Shown piece after piece: positions 51,995 through 60,972 of a DNA stretch of 64,000 bases; position 1 is the stretch's first letter, and every line of letters starts with the position of its first letter. Position numbers and translations under genes: made by a program. Source of the DNA: Trujillonella endophytica (lineage in GTDB: Bacteria > Actinomycetota > Actinomycetes > Mycobacteriales > Geodermatophilaceae); NCBI RefSeq assembly GCF_019799905.1, contig NZ_JABGCI010000004.1:62001-126000 (forward strand). The letters run 5' to 3'. The notes under the pieces were generated by a model that was not told where the DNA came from, did not search any database, and saw nothing but the letters and a program-made list of their open reading frames with translations.

Positions 51995-54679
51995 TCACCT
52001 CCGGACGGCGGTGTCGACCGCCTGCTCGCCGGCCGCCAGGGCGGCGGGGATGCCGCCCGGGTCGGTACCGCCACCCTGGGCGACGTCGGCCTTGCCACCG
52101 CCGCGGCCGCCCACCACGGGGGCGGCCGTCCTGATCAGGTCCCCGGCCGAGAGGCCGAGCTCCTGAGCCGCCGGCGTGAGAGCCGCCACCAGGGCCACCT
52201 TGCCCCCCGACCCGGAGGCGAGCAACACCACGGCGGGACGCTCGCCCAGCCGGCTGCGCACGTCCAGCGCGAGAGTCCGCAGGTCGCCGCCGGAGAGGCC
52301 CTCCGGGGAGCCGGTCACCACGGCGACCCCGCCGATGTCCTTGGCGGCGCCGGCGAGGGTCCCGGCGGCGGCCACGGACTGCTGCGCACGCAGCTCCGCG
52401 AGCTCCCGCTCGACGTCCCGCTGCCGGGCGAGGACGCCGCTGATCCGCTCGACCAGGCCGTCGGACGGCGCCTTCAGCAGCTCGCTCAGCTGGCGGACCA
52501 GGTCACGCTCGCGGGCCAGGTAGCGGAAGCCCTCCAGACCCACGGCGGCCTCCACGCGGCGGGCGCCGGAGCCGACCGACGACTCGCCGGTCAGCGCCAG
52601 CGTGCCGATCTGGGCGCTGCCGCGCACGTGGGTGCCACCGCACAGCTCGCGCGACCAGGGTCCACCGATCTCGACGACGCGGACGTCCTCGGAGTAGGTC
52701 TCGCCGAACAACGCCAGCGCCCCGAACGCCCGGGCCTCGGGCAGCGTCATCCAGCTCGCGGTGACCGCGTGGTCGGCGCGGACGGCGGCGTTGGCGACGT
52801 CCTCGATGTCCGTGCGCTGCTGCGCGCTGAGGGCGCCCTGCCAGGCGAAGTCCAGCCGCAGGTAGCCGGGCCGGTTGTAGGACCCCGACTGCAGCGCCTG
52901 CGGGCCCAGCACCTGGCGCAGCGCCGCGTGCACGACGTGGGTGCCGGAGTGCGCCTGGCACGCCGACAGCCGCCACTCCCGGTCCACCTCGGCGGTCAGG
53001 GAGACCCCGGCGCGCAGCTCGCCCTCGAGCACCCGCACCTGGTGGGCCACCAGCCCCTTGACCGGGCGCTGCACGTCCAGCACCTCCGCACGGCCGCCGT
53101 CCCAGGTGAGGACGCCGGCGTCGGCCACCTGCCCACCGGACTCGGCGTAGAACGGCGTCCGGTCCAGGACCACGCGGGTGACCTCGCCGGGGCCGGCGAC
53201 CGTCGCGGCGCCGTCGTCGTCGGTGAGCTCGGAGACGACCGCGAGCACGCGGGAGTCGGTGCGCAGCGTCTCGTAGGCCAGCCAGTCGGTCGGCCCGTGC
53301 TCGGCCAGCAGCCGGCGGTAGGCCAGGACGTCGACGGCGCCGGTGCGCTTGGCGCGCGCGTCGGCGCGGGCGCGGTCGCGCTGCTGCTGCATGAGTGCGC
53401 GGAAGCCGGCCTCGTCGACGGTCACGCCCTGCTCGGCGGCCATCTCCAGGGTGACGTCGATCGGGAAGCCGTAGGTGTCGTGCAGCGAGAACGCCTGCTC
53501 CCCCGACAACGACGGCGTCCCGGCGCGCTTGGCCTGGTCGACCGCGGTGTCGAACAGCGCCGTGCCGGAGGCCAGCGTGCGGCGGAAGGCCTCCTCCTCG
53601 GCGTAGGCGACCGACGAGATGCGGTCGAAGTCGGCGACCAGTTCCGGGTAGCTGGCGCCCATCGCGTCGCGGGAGACGGGCAGCAGATCGGGGAGGCTGG
53701 CCTCGTCGACGCCGAGGAGCTTCATCGACCGGACGGCGCGGCGCAGCAGCCGGCGCAGGATGTAGCCGCGGCCCTCGTTGCCCGGGGTGACGCCGTCGCC
53801 GATGAGCATGAGCCCGCTGCGCACGTGGTCGGCGACCACGCGCAGCCGGACGTCGGCGTCGTGGTCCTTGCCGTAGGCGACCCCGGCGAGCTCGGCGGCC
53901 CGGCGCAGCACCGGCGCGACCTCGTCGATCTCGTACATGTTGTCGACGCCCTGGAGCAGGAAGGCCACCCGCTCCAGGCCCATGCCGGTGTCGATGTTCT
54001 TCTTCGGCAGCTCGCCGAGGATCGGGAAGTCCTTGCCCTCCCCGGCGCCCCGCTCGTACTGCATGAAGACGAGGTTCCAGATCTCCAGGAAGCGGTCGCC
54101 GGCACGGTCGACGGCCGGGCCGCCGTCGGGGCCGAACTCCGGGCCGCGGTCGACGTAGATCTCCGAGCAGGGGCCGGCCGGGCCGGGGGCGCCGGTCGAC
54201 CAGTAGTTGTCCTCCATGCCGAGGCGCTGGATGCGCTCGGTCGGCAGGCCGGCGATCCGGTGCCAGGCCTCGGCGGCCTCGTCGTCGTCCAGGTAGACGG
54301 TGACCCAGATCGTCTCGGGGTCGAAGCCCAGCCCGCCGTCCTCCACCCGCCCGGTGACCAGGTCCCAGGCGTGCTGGATGGCGCCTTCCTTGAAGTAGTC
54401 GCCGAAGGAGAAGTTGCCGTTCATCTGGAAGAACGTGCCGTGCCGGGTGGTCTTGCCGACCTCCTCGATGTCGAGGGTCCGGACGCACTTCTGCACGCTG
54501 GTGGCGCGGGGGAACGGCGCGGGCTCCCGGCCGGTCAGGTACGGGATGAACGGCACCATGCCGGCCACGGTGAACAGCAGCGACGGGTCCGGGGAGACCA
54601 GCGAGGCACTGGGGACGACGGTGTGGCCCCGGGCGGCGAAGTGCTCCAGGAAACGACGGCGGATCTCGGCGGTCTGCAT
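51995..54679 (-). CDS. alaS: Alanyl-tRNA synthetase
   Basis: An 894-residue class II synthetase of full length. The catalytic domain starts TAEIRRRFLEHFAARGHTVVPSASL and includes GTFFQMNGNFSFGDYFKEGA. The editing domain has HSGTHVVHAALRQVLG and the zinc site CGGTHVRGSAQIG. The C-terminal DHHA1-like domain follows (GKADVAQGGGTDPGGIPAAL). It follows the DUF6167 gene by 60 bp. Confidence 0.98.
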   Translation of the reverse strand: MQTAEIRRRFLEHFAARGHTVVPSASLVSPDPSLLFTVAGMVPFIPYLTGREPAPFPRATSVQKCVRTLDIEEVGKTTRHGTFFQMNGNFSFGDYFKEGAIQHAWDLVTGRVEDGGLGFDPETIWVTVYLDDDEAAEAWHRIAGLPTERIQRLGMEDNYWSTGAPGPAGPCSEIYVDRGPEFGPDGGPAVDRAGDRFLEIWNLVFMQYERGAGEGKDFPILGELPKKNIDTGMGLERVAFLLQGVDNMYEIDEVAPVLRRAAELAGVAYGKDHDADVRLRVVADHVRSGLMLIGDGVTPGNEGRGYILRRLLRRAVRSMKLLGVDEASLPDLLPVSRDAMGASYPELVADFDRISSVAYAEEEAFRRTLASGTALFDTAVDQAKRAGTPSLSGEQAFSLHDTYGFPIDVTLEMAAEQGVTVDEAGFRALMQQQRDRARADARAKRTGAVDVLAYRRLLAEHGPTDWLAYETLRTDSRVLAVVSELTDDDGAATVAGPGEVTRVVLDRTPFYAESGGQVADAGVLTWDGGRAEVLDVQRPVKGLVAHQVRVLEGELRAGVSLTAEVDREWRLSACQAHSGTHVVHAALRQVLGPQALQSGSYNRPGYLRLDFAWQGALSAQQRTDIEDVANAAVRADHAVTASWMTLPEARAFGALALFGETYSEDVRVVEIGGPWSRELCGGTHVRGSAQIGTLALTGESSVGSGARRVEAAVGLEGFRYLARERDLVRQLSELLKAPSDGLVERISGVLARQRDVERELAELRAQQSVAAAGTLAGAAKDIGGVAVVTGSPEGLSGGDLRTLALDVRSRLGERPAVVLLASGSGGKVALVAALTPAAQELGLSAGDLIRTAAPVVGGRGGGKADVAQGGGTDPGGIPAALAAGEQAVDTAVRR

Positions 54680-54739
54680 GTCCTACTCGGGGTGATCGGG
54701 GTGCGGGGACGACGGGAGGGAGGGCGTCCCCGCGGGGTG

Positions 54740-55027
54740 TCAGCTGACGGCGGGAGGTGCGCTGTGCCGGCCGGGCAGCTCGGCCGCGCCGCGCTCCGGC
54801 AGGGGCGCGTCCAGCCCGGTACCCGACCGCAGCTCGGCCTCACGTGCCGACGCTGCCTCGCGGATGTCCGCGCCGAACTCGCCGATCGCGTCGGCGAGGT
54901 CGCGCAGCCCCTCGACGAGGGCACCGGCGATGCCCTGCGGGGTGAGCTTCTCGGCGGCCCGGGACAGCTTGCGGACGACGAGCGCGCCGATGGTGATGCC
55001 CATGGCCAGCCAGAACAGCCGGCGCAT
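54740..55027 (-). CDS. DUF6167 family protein
   Basis: A 95-residue protein. MRRLFWLAMGITIGALVVRKLSRAAEKLTPQGIAGALVEGLRDLADAI is the conserved part: one N-terminal membrane helix and an amphipathic helix. It belongs to the DUF948-DUF6167-alaS-ruvX-mltG order found in most actinobacteria. Its role is unknown; the order hints at cell-envelope work with MltG. Confidence 0.85.
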   Translation of the reverse strand: MRRLFWLAMGITIGALVVRKLSRAAEKLTPQGIAGALVEGLRDLADAIGEFGADIREAASAREAELRSGTGLDAPLPERGAAELPGRHSAPPAVS

Positions 55028-55452
55028 CAGGCGGCCCGCCGGGCGGCGCGGCGCGAGCGCCGCGCCTCCTTGTCGCGCTGCGCGGCCTCGGCCATCGCCA
55101 CGCCCTCGCGCCGCTTCCTCGCGGCGCTGCGCACGCCGTAGCTGAACGCCGCGACCTTGATCAGCGGGCTGCCCAGGGTGGCGGCGACGACGCTGGTGAG
55201 CGCGGCGACGTTGCTGGACACGTTCGCGGCGTTGCCGGTGATGTCGTCGACCCGCTCGAGGTTGCTGTTGACGTGGGTGACCGTGGTGGTCGCCTGCGCC
55301 AGGATCGGGGCGCTCTGCTCGCGGACCTGACGGATGGTCAGCGTCGTCTCGTCGAGCGTGCGGCCCAGCTTGAGCAGCGGGACGGCCAGCAGCAGCACCA
55401 GCAGCACCAGCGCGAGGGCTGCGATCAGTCCGGCCCACTCTCCTGCGGACAC
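55027..55452 (-). CDS. DUF948 family membrane protein
   Basis: About 141 residues. One membrane helix at about residues 6-27 (AGLIAALALVLLVLLLAVPLL) is followed by LGRTLDETTLTIRQVREQSAPIL and helical repeats typical of DUF948, then a very basic tail. GTG 55452 is preceded at seven bases by AGGAG, whereas the longer ATG at 55506 has no such site and lies in a tandem repeat, so I use the GTG. The stop overlaps the DUF6167 start. Confidence 0.85.
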   Translation of the reverse strand: MSAGEWAGLIAALALVLLVLLLAVPLLKLGRTLDETTLTIRQVREQSAPILAQATTTVTHVNSNLERVDDITGNAANVSSNVAALTSVVAATLGSPLIKVAAFSYGVRSAARKRREGVAMAEAAQRDKEARRSRRAARRAA

Positions 55453-55472
55453 GCGCGGTCTCCTCTTCGTCG

Positions 55473-55520
55473 ATGTGCGAGGTCGTTCATGTGCGGGGTC
55501 GTCCATGTGCGGGGTCGGGG
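55473..55520. repeat. Three tandem 16-bp repeats in the DUF948 leader
   Basis: ATGTGCGAGGTCGTTC (55473-55488), ATGTGCGGGGTCGTCC (55489-55504) and ATGTGCGGGGTCGGGG (55505-55520) follow each other without gaps. The array lies between a TACTGT -10 candidate (minus strand, 55541-55536) and the ribosome site at about 55460, so it would be in the untranslated leader or be bound as DNA. Confidence 0.7.
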
Positions 55521-55585
55521 CTCCCCGGCGTGGTCACAGTAGTCGCCGGGCCCCGCCGCGCCCCGGCCGTCCGGGGGCCGGGCGG

Positions 55586-56920
55586 TCAGCGGGTGCGGCG
55601 GAGGATGGCCCGGAGCTTGGCCAGCCGGGCCGCGATGGGCCCCTCCGCGCCGCGCTGCGTGGGCCGGTAGTAGTCGCGACCGACCAGGGCGTCGGGCGGG
55701 TACTGCTGGGCCACGATCCCCTCCGGGGAGTCGTGCGGGTAGCGGTAGGTGCCGCCGTGCCCCAGCTTCTTCGCCCCCGCGTAGTGGGCGTCGCGCAGCC
55801 CCGGGGGCACCGGGCCGGCCAGCCCGGCCCGCACGTCGGCGACGGACTCGCCCATGGCGACCGTGACGGCGTTCGACTTGGGCGCCGTGGCCAGGTGGAC
55901 GACGGCGTGGGCCAGGGGGAAGTGCCCCTCCGGCATGCCGATGAAGGCCACCGCGTCGGCTGCGGCGACGGCGGTCAACAGCGCCGTGGGGTCGGCCATC
56001 CCGATGTCCTCGCTGGCGGCGATGACCAGCCGCCGGGCGATGAAGCGCGGGTCCTCCCCCGCCTCCACCATGCGTGCCAGGTAGTGCAGCGCCGCGTCGA
56101 CGTCGCTGCCGCGGATCGACTTGATCAGCGCGCTGGCGACGTCGTAGTGCTGGTCGCCCTGCCGGTCGTAGCGGACCGCTGCCTGGGCGACCGCGGTCTC
56201 CAGCGTGGGCAGGTCGATCTCGCCGGCGCCCGCGGCGACCGCCGCGCCCGCGCCGGACTCCAGCGCGGTGAGCGCCTTGCGGCCGTCGCCGCCGGCGATG
56301 CGGACGAGGTGCTCCTCGGCGTCGGCGCTCAGCGTCACCGCGCCGTCGAGCCCGCGGTCGCTGGTCAGCGCCCGGTGCAGCAGGGTGTGGACGTCGTCGT
56401 CGGCCAGCGGCTGCAGCGCCAGCACGAGGCTGCGCGACAGCAGCGGGCTGACCACGGAGAAGAACGGGTTCTCGGTGGTCGCGGCGATCAGGCTGACGAT
56501 CCGGTCCTCGACCGCGGACAGCAGCGAGTCCTGCTGGGTCTTGGAGAAGCGGTGCACCTCGTCGATGAACAGCACGGTGCGACGGCCGGCGTAGGTGAGC
56601 TCCCGCTTGGCCGAGGCGATGACCGCCCGGACCTCCTTGACGCCGGAGTCCAGCGCCGACAGCTGGACGAACTGCCGCTTCGTGGCCAGCGAGATGACGT
56701 GCGCCAGGGTGGTCTTGCCGGTGCCCGGCGGACCGTAGAGGACCAGGGACATCGGCTCGTCGGCCTCGACCAGGCGGCGCAGCGGCGAGCGCGGGCCCAG
56801 CAGGTGCTGCTGGCCGACCACCTCGTCGAGCGACCGGGGCCGCATCCGGACCGCCAGCGGCGCGCCCGGGTCGACGGCCGCCCCGCCCGAGGGCTCCGGC
56901 TCGTCGAACAGCGAAGTCAC
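55586..56920 (-). CDS. rarA: Replication-associated recombination protein A (AAA ATPase)
   Basis: A 444-residue clamp-loader-like ATPase acting at stalled forks. [17 protein letters not shown] is Walker [21 protein letters not shown]alker B, and [20 protein letters not shown] sensor 1 with the Arg finger. The C-terminal tetramerisation part ([36 protein letters not shown]) is complete. It starts 58 bp from a divergent aldo/keto reductase gene. Confidence 0.95.
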   Translation of the reverse strand: MTSLFDEPEPSGGAAVDPGAPLAVRMRPRSLDEVVGQQHLLGPRSPLRRLVEADEPMSLVLYGPPGTGKTTLAHVISLATKRQFVQLSALDSGVKEVRAVIASAKRELTYAGRRTVLFIDEVHRFSKTQQDSLLSAVEDRIVSLIAATTENPFFSVVSPLLSRSLVLALQPLADDDVHTLLHRALTSDRGLDGAVTLSADAEEHLVRIAGGDGRKALTALESGAGAAVAAGAGEIDLPTLETAVAQAAVRYDRQGDQHYDVASALIKSIRGSDVDAALHYLARMVEAGEDPRFIARRLVIAASEDIGMADPTALLTAVAAADAVAFIGMPEGHFPLAHAVVHLATAPKSNAVTVAMGESVADVRAGLAGPVPPGLRDAHYAGAKKLGHGGTYRYPHDSPEGIVAQQYPPDALVGRDYYRPTQRGAEGPIAARLAKLRAILRRTR

Positions 56921-56977
56921 GGTTGCGACGCTACCCGCGGGGCACGACGTCCCCGATCATCGATCGAGGAGGAACCC

Positions 56978-57850
56978 GTGCAGCAGCGCAGCATCGGCAA
57001 CGACACCGTCGGCCGCGTCCCCGTGAGCGCCATCGGCCTCGGCGCCATGCCCCTGTCGACGCGGTCGGACCGGCCCTCGCCGGCCGACGCCGAGGCGGTG
57101 GTGCACGCCGCCCTGGACGCCGGGGTCACCCTGATCGACACCGCCGACGCCTACGCCGCCGACGAGTCGGAGTTCGGGCACAACGAGGAGCTGGTCGCCC
57201 GAGCGCTGCGCTCCTACGGCGGCGGGGCCGACGACGTGCTGGTCGCCACGAAGGGCGGGCACACGCGCCGCGGCAGCGACTGGGACCTCGACGGGTCGCC
57301 GGCGTACCTGCGCCGGGCGTGCGAGGCGTCGCTGCGGCGGCTCGGCGGCGACGCCATCGGCCTGTACCAGCTGCACCGGCCCGATCCCGCGACGCCGTGG
57401 GAGGAGTCGATGGCGGGCCTGCGGTCGCTGGTGGACGCCGGCCTGGTGCGGATGGTCGGGATCTCCAACGCCGACATCGCCCAGATCGACGTCGCCCGGT
57501 CGGTGCTCGGCGACGCCCTGGTCGCGGTGCAGAACCAGTTCTCCCCCGGCTGGCGGTTCTCCGCCGACGAGCTGGCCCACTGCGCGGCGCACGGCCTGGC
57601 GTTCCTGCCGTGGAGCCCCTTCGGCGGGGTGTCGGCCGCCGGGTCGCTGGACGCCACCGCGCCGGCCTTCGCCGAGGTGGCCGACGAGCTCGGGGTGTCG
57701 GTCTACCGGGTGACGCTCGCGTGGCACCTCGCCCAGGCCGACGTCGTCCTGCCCATCCCGGGCGCCTCCCGGCCGGCGTCGATCACCGACTCCGCCGCCG
57801 CGGCCGACCTGACGCTCGACCCCGAGCAGCTGGCGCGGCTGACCGGCTGA
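56978..57850 (+). CDS. Aldo/keto reductase
   Basis: A 290-residue NADPH-dependent TIM barrel. The catalytic tetrad is recognisable: Asp and Tyr in VTLIDTADAYA, Lys in VLVATKGG and His in LYQLHRPDP. The C-terminal cofactor segment VVLPIPGASRPASITDSAAAADLTL is typical of AKR members acting on small carbonyls. GAGGAGG seven bases before GTG 56978 fixes the start. Substrate is unknown. Confidence 0.9.
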   Translation: MQQRSIGNDTVGRVPVSAIGLGAMPLSTRSDRPSPADAEAVVHAALDAGVTLIDTADAYAADESEFGHNEELVARALRSYGGGADDVLVATKGGHTRRGSDWDLDGSPAYLRRACEASLRRLGGDAIGLYQLHRPDPATPWEESMAGLRSLVDAGLVRMVGISNADIAQIDVARSVLGDALVAVQNQFSPGWRFSADELAHCAAHGLAFLPWSPFGGVSAAGSLDATAPAFAEVADELGVSVYRVTLAWHLAQADVVLPIPGASRPASITDSAAAADLTLDPEQLARLTG

Positions 57851-57863
57851 GCCCAGCTGCGGC

Positions 57864-58316
57864 TCACGACGCCCGGTCGACCAGGGTGGACAGCACGATG
57901 AGGGTCCGCGTCCGCGCGATGGTGGGGGCCCGCCGCAGCCGCTCCACCACCGACTCCAGGTGGGCGATCCCGCGGACCCGGACCCGGACGACGGCGTCCG
58001 GCTCCCCGGAGACGGTGAACGCGGAGACGACCTCGTCGATGGCGGCCAGCGCGCCACGGACGTCGGTGGGGGCGGTGCGGTCGGTGCAGTAGACCTCGAC
58101 GAGCGCCTCCAGGTCCTCGCTCGTCCGGCGCGGGTCGACACGGGCGCCGTACCCGGTGATGACCCCGGTCGCCTCCAACCGGTCGACCCGCCGCTTGACC
58201 GCGCTGGCCGAGAGCGCGACCTCCCGGCCGAGGTCGGCGAAGCTGCGCCGCGCGTCCGCGCGCAGGCACGCAACGATCGCGCGGTCGACGTCGTCCAGGA
58301 TGCGTGATCCGTGCAT
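57864..58316 (-). CDS. Lrp/AsnC-family transcriptional regulator
   Basis: A 150-residue regulator. The N-terminal helix-turn-helix is ILDDVDRAIVACLRADARRSFADLGREVALSASAVKRRVDRL; the C-terminal RAM ligand domain follows (VSAFTVSGEPDAVVRVRVRGIAHLESVVERLR). Such proteins sense amino acids. It is divergent from the ammonia-lyase gene with 61 bp between starts, which makes that gene the probable target and its amino-acid substrate the probable signal. Confidence 0.93.
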   Translation of the reverse strand: MHGSRILDDVDRAIVACLRADARRSFADLGREVALSASAVKRRVDRLEATGVITGYGARVDPRRTSEDLEALVEVYCTDRTAPTDVRGALAAIDEVVSAFTVSGEPDAVVRVRVRGIAHLESVVERLRRAPTIARTRTLIVLSTLVDRAS

Positions 58317-58377
58317 CCGACGACGGTTCCACGGCGAGGCCGTTGTGTCGACGGTCACGGCTGCGCAGAGTTCGTGC

Positions 58378-60012
58378 ATGACCGCCGCCGCCACCCTGCC
58401 CACGCCCACCGGTTCGCGGTCCGAGCTGGCCCTGGACGGCTGCTCGCTGACCATCGCCGACGCCCTGGCCGTCGCCCGCCGCGACCGCGCCGTGCGCCTG
58501 GCCGGCCCCGCCCGCGAGGCCATGGCGCGCAGCCGGGCGCTCAAGCAGCGGCTGATCGACGAGGAGATCCCGATCTACGGGGTCACGACGGGCTTCGGCG
58601 ACTCGGCCCACCGGCAGATCGCCCCGGGCCGGGCGGCGGCGCTGCAGCAGAACATGCTGCGCTTCCTCGGCTGCGGCACGGGTCCGGTCGCGCCGCCGGA
58701 GGTGGTGCGGGTGACGATGTTGCTCCGCGCCAACTGCCTGGCCAAGGGCAACTCCGGGGTGCGGGCGGACCTGGTCGACCAGCTGCTGGCGCTGCTCGCG
58801 GCCGACGCGCTGCCCCCGATCCCCGAGCGCGGCTCCTGCGGCGCCAGCGGGGACCTCGTGCCGCTGTCCTACGTGGGGCGGGCGCTGGTCGGCGAGGCAC
58901 CGGTCCTGGTCGACGGGCGTCCCGTGCCCGCGGTGGAGGTCCTCGCCGGCCTCGGCCGCGCGCCGCTGCGGCTCGAGGCCAAGGAGGGCCTGGCGCTGAC
59001 CAACGGCACCTCCTTCACCAGCGCCTTCGGCGTCCTCGCGGTGGGAGCCGCCACCGAGCTGGCCGGCGTGTGCGACCTGCTCACCGGCATGGCGTCCGAG
59101 GCGCTGCTGGGCAACCGCGGCCACATGAACGACTTCCTGTTCGACGCCGCCAAGCCGCACCCGGGTTCGGTGACCAGCGCCGCGAACGTGCGCGCCGTCC
59201 TCCGCGACTCGCACCTGGCGCTCGACAGCGAGGAGCTGGTGCGCGGCGGCATGGGCGCGATCGGCTTCCGGGAGCTCGACCGCCAGGTTCAGGACCGGTA
59301 CTCGATCCGGTGCTCCCCACACGTCGTCGGCGTGCTCCGCGACGTCCTGGCCTGGGTGGGGAGCTGGGTGACGACGGAGATCAACGCCTCCGACGACAAC
59401 CCGCTCTTCGACGTCGACGCCGGCCGGGTGCAGAGCGGCGGCAACTTCTACGCCGGCCACGTGGGTCAGGCCATGGACTCGCTCAAGGTCGCCGTCGCCA
59501 ACGTCTGCGACCTGCTGGACCGCCAGCTCGAGCTGCTGGTCGACGAGAAGTTCAACGCGGGCCTGACCCCCAACCTCGTCCCCCGCTTCGGACCCGACTC
59601 GCCCGAGGCCGGCCTGCACCACGGCTTCAAGGGCATGCAGCTGTGCTCCTCGGCCATGACCGCGGAGGCGCTGAAGCTGTCCGCGCCGGCGACCGTCCAC
59701 TCGCGGTCCACGGAGTGCCACAACCAGGACAAGGTCTCCATGGGCACCATCGCCGCCCGTGACGCCCGGACCGTCGTCGAGCTGGCCCAGGAGGTCGCGG
59801 CCATCCACCTGCTGGCCGTCTGCCAGGCGCTGGAGCTGCGCGGCCTGGACCGGGCCGGGGCGCTGAGCCGCGCGGCGGTCGCCCTGGTCCGCGAGCACGT
59901 CCCCGCACTCACCGCCGACCGCCCCATGGACGGCGACATCGCGGCCGCGGCCGCGCTCATCCGGTCCGGCCGGCTCTCCGACCTGGCGGCCGGCGCCTCG
60001 ACCTCAGGCTGA
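58378..60012 (+). CDS. Aromatic amino-acid ammonia-lyase (HAL/PAL family), phenylalanine-type signatures
   Basis: A 544-residue enzyme of the MIO family. The cofactor-forming triad Ala156-Ser157-Gly158 lies in GSCGASGDLVPLS, and Tyr67 in YGVTTGFG. The selectivity pair is Phe96-Leu97 (NMLRFLGCGTG): FL marks phenylalanine enzymes, HL tyrosine and SH histidine enzymes. ECHNQDKVSMG also carries the HNQD block of PAL/TAL rather than the NQEDHVS of histidases. No hutU, hutI or hutG lies near. A weak promoter TTGTGT-17-CAGAGT ends just before ATG 58378. An automated label hutH would be usual but probably wrong; an aminomutase is also possible. Confidence 0.85.
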   Translation: MTAAATLPTPTGSRSELALDGCSLTIADALAVARRDRAVRLAGPAREAMARSRALKQRLIDEEIPIYGVTTGFGDSAHRQIAPGRAAALQQNMLRFLGCGTGPVAPPEVVRVTMLLRANCLAKGNSGVRADLVDQLLALLAADALPPIPERGSCGASGDLVPLSYVGRALVGEAPVLVDGRPVPAVEVLAGLGRAPLRLEAKEGLALTNGTSFTSAFGVLAVGAATELAGVCDLLTGMASEALLGNRGHMNDFLFDAAKPHPGSVTSAANVRAVLRDSHLALDSEELVRGGMGAIGFRELDRQVQDRYSIRCSPHVVGVLRDVLAWVGSWVTTEINASDDNPLFDVDAGRVQSGGNFYAGHVGQAMDSLKVAVANVCDLLDRQLELLVDEKFNAGLTPNLVPRFGPDSPEAGLHHGFKGMQLCSSAMTAEALKLSAPATVHSRSTECHNQDKVSMGTIAARDARTVVELAQEVAAIHLLAVCQALELRGLDRAGALSRAAVALVREHVPALTADRPMDGDIAAAAALIRSGRLSDLAAGASTSG

Positions 60013-60972
60013 GGCGGAGACCGGCGACGGCTCCGGCCGCTCCCCCGGCCCCCGCCGGAGCCGGGTGGCCAGGACGGCGGACACGGCGAGCGCGACGACT
60101 CCCGCGACGACCCACGGCGTCAGGTCCCGGAAGTCCGGCGACGACGCCTCCCCGAACACCTGCCACGCCGCCGACACCGAGTCGAACAGCGTGCCGGGCA
60201 GGCCCGCCCCCGACCGCAGCGACGGCCCGAGGTACACCAGCGCCGTCAGCGCCGGCCCGGTGAACCAGGCCGCCACCAGCACGACGGGCCACCAGACCAG
60301 CCGCGCCGGCGGGTGCAGGCCGACGACGACGAGGGCGAGTGCCAGGACGGCCGCCCCGGACCAGGTCGCCGTCCGGTCGAGGGCGGTGTGGGCCTCCGGA
60401 CCGGCCAGCCGGGACAGGACCCCGCCCACCCAGGACGGCGCGAGCCCGGCCAGGACGGCGAGCGCCACCCCCAGCCCCGGCCGGCCGAGCACCGCGGCGG
60501 AGCCGAGCAGCCACCCGGCGAGCGCGGCGCACACCACGACGACCGTGAGCCCGGTCAGGACGCGCGGGTCCGCGGCGAAGCTGCCCGCCGCCGCACCGCG
60601 GACGGCGGACGAGGACTGCACCAGCGTGACCAGCACGGCGAGCGCCACCCCGCCGGCGGTCGCGGCCAGCGCCGGACCACGGCGCCCGGTCAGCCGGGCG
60701 AGCAGGCCGGCGCCGATGCCGCCGGCGACCGCGCCGAGCACCAGCCCGCTGAGCACCGACGTGTGCAGCGGGAGCGCCATGGCCGACCCGCCGCGGGCAC
60801 TGCTCCCCAGCAGCCACCACAGGTACCCACCCACCCACCAGACCGCGGCCGCCAGGGGCAGCAGGGCCCACGTGGGCAGGGCGCCCCGCCGCGGCAACCG
60901 GGCGGGACCGGGTGGCGGCCCCGCGACGACGGCCGCGGGGGCCGGGACACCGAGGGGCGCCGGCCAGGTCAC
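60004..60972 (-). CDS. Polytopic membrane protein, unknown function
   Basis: A 322-residue protein with eight or nine hydrophobic helices and short loops after a Pro-rich N-terminus. No transporter or enzyme motif was recognised. GTG 60972 overlaps the stop of the aminotransferase gene in GTGA, so both are on one transcript. Its 3' end overlaps the convergent ammonia-lyase gene by 9 bp (60004-60012), leaving no room for a terminator between them. Confidence 0.75.
   Translation of the reverse strand: MTWPAPLGVPAPAAVVAGPPPGPARLPRRGALPTWALLPLAAAVWWVGGYLWWLLGSSARGGSAMALPLHTSVLSGLVLGAVAGGIGAGLLARLTGRRGPALAATAGGVALAVLVTLVQSSSAVRGAAAGSFAADPRVLTGLTVVVVCAALAGWLLGSAAVLGRPGLGVALAVLAGLAPSWVGGVLSRLAGPEAHTALDRTATWSGAAVLALALVVVGLHPPARLVWWPVVLVAAWFTGPALTALVYLGPSLRSGAGLPGTLFDSVSAAWQVFGEASSPDFRDLTPWVVAGVVALAVSAVLATRLRRGPGERPEPSPVSASA

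Noticed and set aside
55453..55506. ATG 55506 as start of the DUF948 gene
   Set aside because: It lies in a 16-bp tandem repeat without a ribosome site, while GTG 55452 has AGGAG at seven bases and borders the conserved region.
55473..55520. CRISPR-like array
   Set aside because: Units are contiguous with no spacers and only three copies of 16 bp; no cas genes are present.
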